Assembly: GCF_029407905.1 (NCBI RefSeq)
Contig: NC_073645.1
Location: 49,353,501-49,417,500, forward strand
Source of the DNA: Bubalus kerabau
Lineage: Eukaryota > Chordata > Mammalia > Artiodactyla > Bovidae
Direction: 5' to 3'
Length of the DNA: 64,000 nucleotides
The first letter of the stretch is position 1, and every line of letters begins with the position of its first letter. Under the pieces are notes generated by a model. That model had not been told where the DNA came from. It saw nothing but the letters and a program-made list of their open reading frames with translations, and ran no database searches. Positions 11,390-23,394 of this stretch are shown here, piece after piece. The position numbers and the translations under genes are program-made.

Positions 11390-11895
11390 TGAAAAAAAAA
11401 AAGCCACTTGCTGCATCAGTAAACAGAGATGCCTCAGCCATCAAGCCAACACAGCCGCCCCAGCAGAGAGCCCTGAGGGGACTCAGGACAGAAACAAGAT
11501 GCCCACCGTCTAGCCGTCAGCCCCCCACAGCCACCCCAGAGGGTGCACCTGGGGAGACTCAGGGTGAGAAAGCCTAGGATGTCGGCCCCAGAGAGCTGAG
11601 GTGCAGATCAAAGGAAGAGGATGGTTTCAGTAAGCCTGGACCCTCGCATCTTCCCATACACCCCAAAGTGCTAAATTCCTCAACTTGAGACACCTGGTTT
11701 TCTTTAACCCTGATCTTTTGATGCTCTGACTACTTGGTCTTGTTGCAAAAATTCTATATATCCTGGCCCCTCATCTTGCCTCCTTGGAACAGTCTCTCAG
11801 AGCTAGGAGGCTTCCTCCTGGGCTTAAGTCCTCAGCAAGTCCACCAAATTAAACAAAACTCCTAACGTTTAGGCCATGCATTTCTTTTCAGTCCA
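11390..11895 (+). mobile_element. Solo LTR of a ruminant endogenous retrovirus, copy 2
   Basis: 506 bp, collinear with 566-1073: both begin TGA(R)AAA and end AGTCCA. They share 'atcagtaaac', 'catcttcccataca', 'cttgttgcaaaa' and a late polyadenylation-like region (ccaaattaaacaaaactcc). The divergence looks too large and the intervening DNA too ordinary for the two to be the ends of one provirus. No retroviral coding frame lies next to it. Confidence 0.6.
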
Positions 11896-12838
11896 TAGCT
11901 TCTATTAAGCCCAGACTCTGCTCTCAAGGAGCCCCTGATGAGTGAGCACATTAAAAAGCATTGCAGACAGAATTAGCATCAGGGGAATGGAATCTCTTGG
12001 CAGTGGAGGAGAGGGGATTGTAGAAGACCCTGAAGGAAGGCAGGCATAGCAGTCCACACTTAAGACCCAGGGCAGGGATGTGGAGGGGAAGTGAATGGAA
12101 GTGCTTTAAACCAATGAGACAACCCTACCCCTACCATGCCAAGGGGTGCAGATGACTTGGAGATGTTGGAAAGGAATCCAGGATTACAAACCAAATGGAT
12201 ACTTTTGAAGAGAAGTCAACATTCTGATGAAAGTAATAAAGATTTAAACACAATTTAATCTTCAAGCTCTTGATTTGCATAAAATAATCATGATAAGCTC
12301 TCCAAAATATTGCTTTCTGCTTTTCTTTACTCTTCATAATGTACAATTTCATCTGTAAGGGAAAAACAGTCAAATCGATGTTTTCTGCAGGTGAAGACAT
12401 TGACATGTATCTAGCAAAGACATCGGCACCCTGGAAGAGCTGGAAGGAAGTCCAGTGAGGTCTGCCAGGCTCCAAGGGGACACTGGAATTGGAACCAAAT
12501 TCTTGTCTTTTAAGAAACTGGGAAGAACACAGTCTAAAAGTGAGTTGTGAGAAAACCTCATTAATTCAAATATTTCTAGTCTCCATTTGTGACCACTTGA
12601 ATTTTACCTTTGTAATGAAGAATTTGCAAAGCAAATTAAGAATGTAAATAAGATTAGAGAGGGAATGCTTAAACTACTCAAGAGAACAAAGTGTTTTCAT
12701 GAATTCATTTGCATAAAAAATTGATAGACTAATTAAAATAGCTTCTAATTAACAAATTCACCTATTGCACACTAGCTTGATAAAATAAATTTACTTGAAA
12801 AAAAATAAAATTTACTTTTTTCAAAGGTTTACTTACTA
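11896..12838. other. Unassigned AT-rich sequence
   Basis: No gene or repeat recognised. About 12590-12780 has several TAATTA-type motifs and 'atttgcat', the look of some conserved noncoding elements. That is only an impression. Confidence 0.3.
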
Positions 12839-12841
12839 TTT

Positions 12842-13131
12842 ATTGGCTGTGATGGGTCTTTGACGCTGCAGATGAGCTCCTCTCGAGCTGTGGCAAGCGG
12901 GGCCACGTCCAGCTGTAGTGCATGGCAACCTCTCTCATTGTGGAACTGAAGCTCTAAGAGCTTGGGCTTCTGTAATTGTAGCTCTCAGGCTCTAGAGCTC
13001 AGTCTCAGTGGTCGTGGTGCACAAGCTTAGTTGCTCCGAGACATGGGATCTTCTTGAACTAGGGATCTAACCAGTGTTCCCTGGACCATATCAAGGCCAT
13101 GGACCTTAACCACTGGACCACCAGGGAGCCC
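12842..13131 (-). mobile_element. CHR-type SINE, long form
   Basis: Plus-strand reading runs 'ggctgtgatgggtctttgacgctgc' to 'ccatggaccttaaccactggaccaccaggga', the antisense of a CHR SINE whose tRNA head is at the right end. Length fits the long CHR-2-like form. Confidence 0.85.
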
Positions 13132-13144
13132 TAAATTTTATTTA

Positions 13145-13330
13145 TTTAAAATAGTGATTCTGCCTTTTCCTGAATGTCACACAGTTGACATCATAGACTA
13201 TGTAGCCTTTTCGGACTGACTTCTTTCACTAAGCAAGATACACTTAGGATTCATCCTTGCCTATTTATGGTGTATCAACTCATTTCTCTTTATTGCTCTG
13301 TGCTATTTTTAAAGCTCAAGTATTTATTAG
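13145..13330 (-). mobile_element. Ancient L1 fragment, antisense
   Basis: 'atgtagccttttcggactgacttctttcactaagc' then 'tttctctttattgctctgtgctatt' match a well-known antisense L1 3' region. Strongly diverged. Confidence 0.55.
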
Positions 13331-13915
13331 TTTCTCTGGACAGATACACGTGCATGTTCTGGAAAATGATAAATAATATCTTCTTATCTTAAAATATGGT
13401 ACTGCCATCCATCTAATTGTTCAGACCAGAAAACTGAGAGCCATTCTAGCATCTTCTTCATCCTTCCTCACATTCAATTCATCACCTGTTCCTGTGGATT
13501 CCATCCCTAACACATATCTCGAATGCATTGATTTTTTTCTTTCTCCATTTCTACTCCTATAACCCCATCTAATTAATCATTACACTTCAGTGAGACTACT
13601 TTAGTAGATTTCTAATCATTCTGCCTGCTTCCTTTGCAATCAATTCTCCAGGGAGTAGCAAGAGACAGGACTGGATGATTTTCAACCCTCCTGAAGATCC
13701 TCCCACCTTCCTAATTGCTTGAAATCCTAACAACTTAGTCCTTTCAAGACGAAGAGCCTGTCCACTCTCAAAGCTTGGTTGTCGCTGCCCTTCCTCTCAG
13801 TCACTGGGATCTTCTAGTGAACCGCAAGCTCCCTTCACCCTGGAGCCCTTTCACATGCCGTTCCCCTGGGAGGCATGCCGTCTCCCCAGCTGTCTACAGG
13901 GCTGACTGCTGCTCA
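13331..13915. other. Unassigned sequence
   Basis: No gene recognised. The pyrimidine-rich composition and text around 13400-13900 may be part of an old LINE upstream of the L2 end, but I cannot support that. Confidence 0.3.
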
Positions 13916-13919
13916 TCCT

Positions 13920-14185
13920 TCAAGTTTGCTTTTTGAAGTCACCTCCACAGAGAGGTCTCCTTGTTCTCCAGGTCTAAAAATGCCTCCCTCTAGTTGGTTG
14001 TACCCTTAGCCTGTGCCACAAGTCTTAATTATGCACATCTGTCTTTATATCTGTTTTACATCCTATAAGAGCATTAGGTAAGGTCATGTGAGTTTCGTTT
14101 ATCACTGGACTCCAGCATCTAGAACTGTGCCTGGCACCTTACAGGTGCTCGGAAAAAAATGTATTGAATTCGTGGATGAATGAGC
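13920..14185 (+). repeat. L2 LINE 3' end
   Basis: Collinear with the L2 terminus: 'aagtcacctccacagagaggtctcc', 'cactggactccagcatctagaactgtgcctggcac', 'gaattcgtggatgaatgagc'. The best L2 match in the window. Confidence 0.72.
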
Positions 14186-14505
14186 TGTGATGATAAGATG
14201 AAAAGTTCAGGCCAACACAACTTTAAGGTCTCACTCTTAGTGACCTTAGGAAAACTTTGTAACATTTCTGATTCACAGTTTCTTAATCCATTGAGTAAAT
14301 TTAATACTCTTTCCTGAAAGGTGTAAGGTGAGGCTGGAAATAATAAATATAATAAAGATAGCCCAACATGTGGCTACATCACAGAAATTCCAGAGATGCT
14401 AGCTAAAAACATATTTTTAACAGCATAATCTGATGATCTGGACCATAAGTTTTGTTTTCAGAATTTATTGAATTGTTCATTTGGTCATTTTTATTATGTA
14501 TTATA

Positions 14506-14713
14506 GGGCTTCCCTGGTAGCTCTGCTGGTAAAGAATCCGCCTGCATTGTGGGAGACCTGGGTTTGATCCCTGGGTTGGGAAGATCCCCTGGAGTGGGCA
14601 TGGCAACCCACTCCAATATTCTTGCCTGGAGAATCCCATGGACAGAGGAGGAGCTGCAATCCATGGGGTCGCAAGAGTCAGACACGACTGAGTGACTAAG
14701 CACAGCACAGCAC
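14506..14713 (+). mobile_element. Bov-tA SINE
   Basis: Complete head and body with a GCACAGCACAGCAC tail. Perfect 13-bp TSD attatgtattata at 14493-14505 and 14714-14726. Confidence 0.95.
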
Positions 14714-14726
14714 ATTATGTATTATA

Positions 14727-14984
14727 TGCTCCTAATTTTTGTGAATGTTTCTTATTTTAGGATACAAAGAGAGGGGAGGGAAAGAAGAGAGAAAAGTTAA
14801 GTGCTCTTGTAACTTTTTATATTTCGTTTTTCTGTTTATTTCAACATCATCCACTGTTTATCATATTCCTTGTGAATGACATCTTTCATCAATATCAAAT
14901 TACTTGTTTCTTACTTAATGATTTTGACATTAAATTTTGCTGTGTTTAAAATCAATTTGGCCATTCCTTTTTATGATTATATTT
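14727..14984 (-). mobile_element. Ancient L1, antisense: left part of the nest host
   Basis: AT-rich antisense L1 ORF2-like sequence (gacattaaattttgctgtg ... ggccattcctttttatgattat) that resumes after the inserted elements at 23831. It is the outermost layer of a four-level nest. Confidence 0.5.
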
Positions 14985-15589
14985 GCCTTGTTGTCATTCA
15001 GTTGCTCAGTCATGTCCAACTCTCTGCGACCCCGTGAACTGGAGCACACCAGACTTCCCTGTCCTTCACCATCTTCCAGAGCTTTCACAAACTCATGTCC
15101 ATCGAGTTGGTGATGCCATCCAACCATCTCATACTCTGTCGTCCCCTTCTCCTCCTGCCTTCAATCTTTCCCAGCATCAGGGTCTTTTCTAATGAGTCGG
15201 CCCTTTGCATCAGGTGGCCAACGTATTGGAGCTTCAGCTTCAGCATCAGTCCTTCCAATGAATATTCAGGACTGATTTTCTTTAGGATGGGCTGGTTGGA
15301 TCTCCTTGCAGTCCAAGGGACCCTCAAGAGTCTTTTCCAACACCACAGCTCAAAAGCATCAATTCTTCAGCCCTCAGCCTTCTTTATGGTCCAATTCTCA
15401 CATTCATACATGACTACTGGAAGAATCATAGCTTTGATTAGATGGCCCTTTGTTGGCAAAGTAATGTCTCTGCTTTTTAATATGCTGTCTAGGTTGGTCA
15501 TAACTTTTCTTCCAAGGAACAAGTGTTTTTTAATTTCATGGCTGCAGTCACCATCTGCAGTGATTTTGGAGCCCAAGAAAATAAAATCC
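14985..15589 (-). mobile_element. BovB LINE 3' part (left half, split by L1)
   Basis: Antisense BovB: the 3' terminus is at the left (cattcagttgctcagtcatgtcc) and it runs through the reverse transcriptase C-terminal region (ggtggccaacgtattggagc, then 'tggctgcagtcaccatctgcag'). It breaks at 15589 and resumes at 23747. The whole element (about 0.69 kb, 5'-truncated) has an 8-bp TSD ttatattt at 14977-14984 and 23831-23838. A 169-codon plus-strand open frame here is antisense and not a gene. Confidence 0.9.
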
Positions 15590-15590
15590 A

Positions 15591-15620
15591 GGGGGAGGAG
15601 CTAAGATGGCAGAGGAATAG
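15591..15620 (+). promoter_or_regulatory. L1 5' end with YY1-like motif
   Basis: aagatggc at 15603-15610 lies 13-20 bases from the first G of the L1. In human L1 a YY1 site (AAGATGGC core) lies at about +13 to +21 and directs accurate start. The same motif at the same spacing suggests a conserved L1 start signal. Activity in this copy is not shown. Confidence 0.5.
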
Positions 15621-16169
15621 GACGGGGAGACCACTTTCTCCCCCACAAATTCATCAAAAGAACATTTAAACGCTGAGTAAATTCCACAAAACAACTTCTG
15701 TATGCTGGCAGAGAACATCGGCACCCAGAAAAGCAACCCATTGTCTTCGAAAGGAGGTAGGAAAAAATATAAAAGACCAAAAAAGAGACAGAAGAGGGAG
15801 GGATGGAGCTCCATCCCGGGAAGGGAGTCTTAAAAAGAGAGAAGTTTCCAAACACCAGGAAACACTCTAACTGCCGAGTCTGTGCCAAGCCTTGGCAACA
15901 CAGAGGGCAACATAACAGGGAGGAAAAATAAATAAACAATTAAAACCCACAGATTATGAGCCCAACAGTAACTCCCCCAGTGGAGAAGCAGCACAGAGGC
16001 CTGCACCTGCCACTAGCAAGTGGGGGCTGGGCAGGGAGGCATGGGCTGCATCGCTTAGAGTAAGGATCTGGCCTAAATGCCCCAAGTGCTATCTGAGTGA
16101 ACTAATTTGGGCTAGCAAACCAGACTGTGGGATAACTACCACGCGAAAAGCCAGCCCTAACCTAAGACA

Positions 16170-16436
16170 AGGCAATGGCACCCGACTCCAGTACTCTTGC
16201 CTGGAAAATCCCATGGATGGAGGAGCCTGGTGGGCTGCAGTCCATGGGGTCACTAAGAGTCAGACACGACTGAGTGACTTCACTTTCACTTTTCACTTGC
16301 ATGCATTGGAGAAGGAAATGGCAACCCACTCCAGTGTTCTTGCCTGGAGAATCCCAGGGACGGGGGAGCCTGGTGGGCTGCCATCTATGGGGTCGCGCAG
16401 AGTCAGACATGACTGAAGTGACTTAGCAGCAGCAGC
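16170..16436 (+). mobile_element. Bov-A2 SINE inside the L1 5' region
   Basis: Dimeric Bov-A2 in sense orientation, ending in a (AGC)n tail. 11-bp TSD aacctaagaca at 16159-16169 and 16437-16447. It is the innermost, hence youngest, layer of the nest. Confidence 0.94.
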
Positions 16437-18603
16437 AACCTAAGACATCGCCAGGCCCGCGCATGGAACAAAGGACTGAACAGAGATAGCTGGCCGCAGA
16501 CCATCCCCCTCTGGTGACAGGCAGCCAGAGCTGGAAGGGGGCAATCGCAGCCCCAGAGAGACATTATCTACAAAAGTGTAAACAGGTTTCTTTGCTAACT
16601 AAGACTTCTTGGGGTTCTGGACGGTCAACATCCTCCTGAGAAGGTGCGCCGGTTGTACACCCAGAAAACCGAGTGGCGGGGAGGTGACTAGTCGCAGCAA
16701 CCGCGCTCACCAAACACCTCATCACCTGAGCTGCTCGGACCTGGGAAGGGCACAAAACGCAGGCCCAACCAAGTCTGCGCCTCTGAGGACTACCCGAGTG
16801 CCTGAACCTGAGCGGCTCAGACCTGGGAGGGGCTATCAGCCCAGGGCCGGCTGTGGATGGCTCCCGGTGGAGCAACCTAGAGCCTGGGCAGTGTGTGCAG
16901 GGAGGCTACACGCGCCGTGAGCGGGGGCAGGCCCAGTGTGGCTGAGGCACTGCGAGCACACGCCAGTGTTATTTGTTTGCAGCCTCCCTCCCTCCCCAAG
17001 CATGACTGAACAGTGAGCCTAAAAAAAAAAAAAAGTGTCCACCACCGTCCCCTTTGTGTCAGGGTGGAAACCAGACACTGAAGAGACCAGCAAACAGAAG
17101 AAGTTAAAATCAGAGGAAACCGCCTTGGAAGCGACAGGCAATAGATTAAAACCCTGTCGTTAGTATCGACTACATAGGAAGGGGCCTATAGATCTTGAGA
17201 AATATAAGCCAGACCAAGGAACTAGCTGAAAATGAACTGACCCCACAATACCTACAACAACACCAGAGAAAGTCCTAGATATATTTTTACTATTTTTACG
17301 ATCATTCATTCTTTCTTCTTTTTTTAATTTTTTTTTAAATTTTAAGTCCTCTATTACTCCTTTAATTTTCACTTTTATAACCTATTATTACTTTGCAAAA
17401 AAAAAAGACCCTATTTTTTTAATTTTTTTTAAAAGCAAACTCCATATATATATATTTTATAATTTTTGTGACCTTGTTTGTTTGTTTTTTCTTTTTCTCT
17501 TTCTTTCTTTTCTTTCTTCTTTTCTTTAACATTGTATTTTTGAAATTCCAAACTCTACTCTAGATTTTTTATTTTGCTTTTAGGTATTTGTTACCAATTT
17601 TGTACCTTTAAGAACCCAATCTTCTGTACCCATTTTTTACTTGGGAGCGAGATTACTGGCTTGACTGCTCTCTCCCCCTTTGGACTCTCCTTTTTCTCCA
17701 CCAGGTCGCCTGGGTCTCCTCCCTAACCCCTCTCTACTCTACCCAACTCTGTGAATTTCTGTGTTCCAGACAGTGGAGAACACTTAGGGAACTGATGACT
17801 GGCTGGATCTGTCTCTCTCCTTTTCATTCCCCCCTTTAATCCTCCTGGCCACCTCTGTCTCCTTCCTCCCTCTTCTCTTCTCTGTATAACTCCGTGAACA
17901 TCTCTGAGCAGTCCAGTTGTGGAGTGCACATAAGGAAGTGATTACTGGCTAGCCTGCTCTCTCCTCTATTGATTCCATCTCATCTCATTCGGGTCACCTC
18001 TAACTCCCTCCTCCCTCTTCTCTTCTCCATGTAATGCTGTGAACCTCTCTGGGTGATCCTCACGGTGGAGAAACTTTTCATCTTTAACCTAGATGTTTTA
18101 TCAATGGTGCTGTATAGAAGGAGAAGTTTTGAGACTACTGTAAAAATAAGACCGATAACTGGAAGCAGGAGGCTTAAGTCCAAACCCTGACTCCAGGGAA
18201 CTCCTGACTCCAGGGAACATTAATTGACAGGAGCTCATCAAACGCCTCCATACCTACACTGAAACCAAGCACCACACAAGGGCCAACAAGTTCCAGGGCA
18301 AGACATACCAAGCAAATTCTCCAGCAACACAGGAACACAGCCCTGAGCTCCAATATACAGGCTGCTCAAAATTACTACAAAACTGTAGACATCTCATAAC
18401 TCATTACTGGACACTTCTTTGCACTCCAGAGAGAGGAAATCCAGCTCCACCCACCAGAACACTGACACAAGCTTCCCTAACCAAGAAACCTTGACAAGCC
18501 ACCTGTACAAACCCACACACAGCAAGGAAAGTCCACAATAAAGAGAACTCCAGAAACTGCCAGAATACAGAAAGGACACCTCAAACTCAGCAATATAAAC
18601 AAG

Positions 18604-19530
18604 ATGAAGAGACAGAGGAATACCCAGCAGGTAAAGGAACAGGATAAATGCCCATCAAACCAAACAAAAGAGGAAGAGTTAAGGAATCTACCTGATAAAG
18701 AATTCCGAATAATGATAGTGAAATTGATCCAAAATCTTGAAATCAAAATGGAATGACAGATAAATAGCCTGGAGACAAGGATTGAGAAAATGCAAGAAAG
18801 GTTTAACAAGGACCTAGAAGAAATAAAAAAGAGTCAATATATAATGAATAATGCAATAAATGAGATCAAAAACACTCTGGAGGCAACAAATAGTAAAATA
18901 ACAGAGGCAGAAGATAGGATTAGTGAATTAGAAGATAGAATGGTAGAAATAAATGAATCAGAGAGGAAAAAAGAAAAACAAATTAAAAGAAATGAGGACA
19001 ATCTCAGAGACCTCCAGGACAATATTAAATGCTACAACATTCGAATCATAGGAGTCCCAGAAGAAGAAGACAAAAAGACAGACCATGAGAAAATACTTGA
19101 GGAGATAATAGTTGAAAACTTCCCTAAAATGGGGAAGGAAATAATCACTCAAGTCCAAGAAACCCAGAGAGTCCCAAACAGGATAAACCCAAGGCGAAAC
19201 ACCCCAAGACACATATTAATCAAATTAACAAAGATCAAACACAAAGAACAAATATTAAAAGCAGCAAGGGAAAAACAACAAATAACACACAAGGGAATTC
19301 CCATAAGGATAACAGCTGATCTTTCAATAGAAACTCTTCAAGCCAGGAGGGAATGGCAAGACATACTTAAAGTGATGAAAGAAAATAACCTACAGCCCAG
19401 ATTACTGTACCCAGCAAGGATTTCATTCAAATATGAAGGAGAAATCAAAAGCTTTACAGACAAGCAAAAGTTGAGAGAATTCAGCACCACCAAACCAGCT
19501 CTCCAACAAATACTAAAGGATATTCTCTAG
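18604..19530 (+). pseudogene. L1 ORF1 protein (RNA-binding chaperone), one stop
   Basis: ORF1p of L1 is a trimeric coiled-coil RNA-binding protein that packages L1 RNA in cytoplasmic particles. The frame starts at ATG 18604 (MKRQRNTQQV) and ends at TAG 19528-19530, 308 codons. It is interrupted by TGA at 18754-18756 (codon 51). After the stop come a heptad-rich coiled coil (residues about 65-115: KNTLEATNSKITEAEDR, ISELEDRMVE), the RRM-like core (IRIIGVPEEEDKK) and the C-terminal domain (RITADLSIETLQARREWQ). ATG 18790 could start a 246-residue product lacking the N-terminus. All parts beyond codon 51 are otherwise open. Spacing to ORF2 is 57 bp, as expected for a bicistronic L1. Confidence 0.93.
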
Positions 19531-19587
19531 ACAGGAAACACAAAAAGGGTGTATAAATTTGAACCCAAAACAATAAAGTAAATGGAA

Positions 19588-22500
19588 ATGGGATCATACT
19601 TATCAATAATTACCTAAAATGTAAATGGGTTGAATGCCCCAACCAAAAGATAAAGACTGGCTGAATGGATACAAAAACAAGACCCCTACATATGTTGTCT
19701 ACAAGAGACCCACCTCAAAACAGGGGACACATACAGACTGAAAGTGAAGGGCTGGAAAAAGATTTTCCATGCAAATAGAGACCAAAAGAAAGCAGGAGTA
19801 GCAATACTCATATCAGATAAAATAGACTTTAAAACAAAGGCTGTGAAAAGAGACAAAGAAGGTCACTACATAATGATCAAAGGATCAATCCAAGAAGAAG
19901 ATATAACAACTATAAATATATATGCACCCAACATAGGAGCACCGCAATATGTAAGACAAATGCTAACAAGTATGAAAGGGGAAATTAACAATAACACAAT
20001 AATAGTGGGAGACTTTAATACCCCACTCACACCTATGGATAGATCAACTAAACAGAAAATTAACAAGGAAACACAAACTTTAAATGATACAATAGACCAG
20101 TTAGACCTAATTGATAGCTATAGAACATTTCATCCCAAAACAATGAATTTCACCTTTTTCTCAAGAGCACACAGAACCTTCTCCAGGATAGATCACATCC
20201 TGGGCCATAAATCTAGCCTTGGTAAATTCAAAAAAAATGAAATCATTCCAAGCATCTTTTCTGACCACAGTGCAATAAGATTAAATCTCAATTACAGGAG
20301 AAAAACTATTAAAAATTCCAATATATGGAGGCTGAACAACACACTGCTGAATAACCAACAAATCACAGAAGAAATCAAAAAAGAAATCAAAATTTGCATA
20401 GAAATGAATGAAAATGAAAACACAACAATCCAAAACCTGTGGGACACTGTAAAAGCAGTCCTAAGGGGAAAGTTCATAGCAATACAGGCATACCTCAAGA
20501 AACAAGAAAAAAGGCAAATAAATAACCTAACTCTACACCTAAAGCAACTAGAAAAGGAAGAAATGAAGAACCCCAGGGTTAGTAGAAGGAAAGATATCTT
20601 AAAAATTAAGGCAGAAATAAATGCAAAAGAAACAAAAGAGACCATAGCAAAAATCAACAAAGCCAAAAGCTGGTTCTTTGAAAGGATAAATAAAATTGAC
20701 AAACCATTAGCCAGACTCATCAAGAAACAAAGGGAGAAAAATCAAATCAATAAAATTAGAAATGAAAATGGAGAGATCACAACAGACAACACAGAAATAC
20801 AAAGGATCATAAGAGACTACTATCAGCAATTATATGCCAATAAAATGGACAACGTGGAAGAAATGGACAAATTCTTAGAAAAGTACAACTTTCCAAAACT
20901 GGACCAGGAAGAAATAGAAAATCTTAACAGACCCAGCACAAGTATGGAAATAAAAACTGTAATCAGAAATCTTCCAGCAAACAAAAGCCCAGGTCCAGAC
21001 AGCTTCACAGCTGAATTCTACCAAAAATTTAGAGAAGAGCTAACACCTATCCTACTCAAACTCTTCCAGAAAATCTCAGAGGAAGGTAAACTTCCAAACT
21101 CATTCTATGAGGCCACCATCACCCTAATACCAAAACCTGACAAAGATGCCTCAAAAAAAGAAAACTACAGGCCGATATCACTGATAAACATAGATGCAAA
21201 AATCCTTAACAAAATTCTAGCAATCAGAATCCAACAACACATTAAAAAGATCATACACCATGACCAAGTGGGCTTTATCCAAGGGATTCAAGGATTCTTC
21301 AATATCCACAAATCAATCAATGTAATACACCACATTAACAAATTGAAAAATAAAAACCATATGATTATCTCAACAGATGCAGAGAAAAGCCTTTGACAAA
21401 ATTCAACATCCATTTATGATAAAAACTCTCCAGAAAGCAGGAATAGAAGGAACATACCTCAACATAATAAAAGCTATATATGACAAACCCACAGCAAGCA
21501 TTATCCTCAATGGTGAAAAATTGAAAGCATTTCCTCTAAATTCAGGAACAAGACAAGGGTGCCCACTTTCACCATTACTATTCAACATAGTTTTGGAAGT
21601 TTTGGCCACAGCAATCAGAGAAGAAAAAGAAATAAAAGGAATCCAAATTGGAAAAGAAGAAGTAAAACTCTCACTGTTCGCAGATGACATGATCCTCTAC
21701 ATAGAAAACCCTAAAGACTCCACCAGAAAATCACTAGAACTAATCAATGACTATAGTAAAGTTGCAGGATATAAAATCAACACACAGAAATCCCTTGCAT
21801 TCCTATACACTAATAATGAGATAATAGAGAAATTAAGGAAACAATTCTATTCACCATTGCAGCAAAAAGAATAAAATACTTAGGAATATATCTACCTAAA
21901 GAAACTAAAAACCTATATATAGAAAACTATAAAACACTGGTGAAAGAAATCAAAGAGGACACTAATAGATGGAGAAATATACCATGTTCATGGATTGGAA
22001 GAATCAATACAGTGAAAATGAGTATACTACGCAAAGCAATTTATAGATTCAATGCAATCCCTATCAAGCTACCAACGGTATTCTTCACAGAGCTAGAACA
22101 AATAATTTCACAATTTGTATGGAAATACAAAAAACCTCGAATAGCCAAAGCAATCTTGAGAAAGAAAAATGGAACTGGAGGAATCAACCTGCCTGACTTC
22201 AGGCTCTACTACAAAGCCACAGTCATCAAGACAGTATGGTACTGGCACAAAGACAGAAATATAGATCAATGGAACAAAATAGAAAGCCCAGAGATAAATC
22301 CACGCACATATGGACACCTTATCTTTGACAAAGGAGGCAAGAATATACAATGGATTAAAGACAATCTCTTTAACAAGTGGTGCTGGGAAAACTGGTCAAC
22401 CACTTGTAAAAGAATGAAACTAGAACACTTTCTAACACCATACACAAAAATAAACTCAAAATGGATTAAAGATCTAAATGTAAGACCAGAAACTATAAAA

Positions 22501-23394
22501 CTCCTAGAGGAGAACATAGGCAAAACACTCTCTGACATACATCACAGCAGGATCCTCTATGACCCACCTCCCAGAATATTGGAAATAAAAGCAAAAATAA
22601 ACAAATGAGACCTAATTAAACTTAAGAGCTTCTGCACAACAAAGGAAACTATAAGCAAGGTGAAAAGACAGCCTTCAGAATGGGAGAAAATAAAAGCAAA
22701 TGAAGCAACTGACAAACAACTAATCTCAAAAATATACAAGCAACTCCTACAGCTCAACTCCAGAAAAATAAATGACCCAATCAAAAAATAGGCCAAAGAA
22801 CTAAATAGACATTTCTCCAAAGAAGACATACAGATGGCTAACAAACACATGAAAAGATGCTCAACATCACTCATTATCAGAGAAATGCAAATCAAAACCA
22901 CTATGAGGTATTTCACGCCAGTCGGAATGGCTGCGATCCAAAAGTCTACAAGCAATAAATGCTGAAGAAGGTGTGGAGAAAAGGGAACCCTCTTACACTG
23001 TTGGTGGGAATGCAAACTAGTACAGCCACTATGGAGAACAGTGTGGGGATTCCTTAAAAAACTGGAAATAGAACTGCCTTATGACCCAGCAATCCCACTG
23101 CTGGGCATACACACTGGGGAAACCAGAATTGAAAGAGACACATGTACCCCAGTGTTCATCGCAGCACTGTTTATAATAGCCAGGACATGGAAGCAACCTA
23201 GATGTCCATCAACAGATGAATGGATAAGAAAGCTGTGGTACATATACACAATGGAGTATAATGCAGCCATTAAAAAGAATACATGTGAATCAGTTCTAAT
23301 GAGGTGGATGAAACTGGAGCCTATTATACAGCGTGAAGTAAGCCAGAAAGAAAAACACCAATACAGTATACTAACGCATATATATGGAATTTAG
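19588..23394 (+). pseudogene. L1 ORF2 endonuclease/reverse transcriptase, disrupted
   Basis: ORF2p nicks the target with an APE-type endonuclease and copies L1 RNA by target-primed reverse transcription. Start ATG 19588 (MGSYLSIIT). Visible domains: endonuclease with NIYAPNIGAPQY, IVGDFNTPL and a C-terminal SDHSAI block (to about codon 240); reverse transcriptase with LIPKPDKD, GTRQGCPLSPLLFN and the catalytic FADD at about 21680; C-terminal Cys-rich region. The end is HIYGI then TAG at 23394. Lesions: stops at 19615, 19651, 22606, 22789 and 22963; a one-base gain near 21387; a frame change near 21815-21832. The largest open piece (19744-21396) lacks the first endonuclease residues. The total span (1269 codons) is normal for L1 ORF2. 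Confidence 0.95.

Noticed and set aside
566..11895. A complete provirus bounded by the two related LTRs
   Set aside because: The interval holds ordinary DNA, MIR, L2, SINEs and old L1 with no retroviral frames, and the two LTRs are clearly diverged from each other.
15095..15604. 169-codon open frame on the plus strand
   Set aside because: It is the antisense of BovB reverse transcriptase sequence and crosses into the L1 5' end; not a gene.
20292..20723. 143-codon hydrophobic open frame on the minus strand, looking like a membrane protein
   Set aside because: Antisense of the A-rich L1 ORF2; T-rich codons give false membrane segments. The same applies to 22557-23015.
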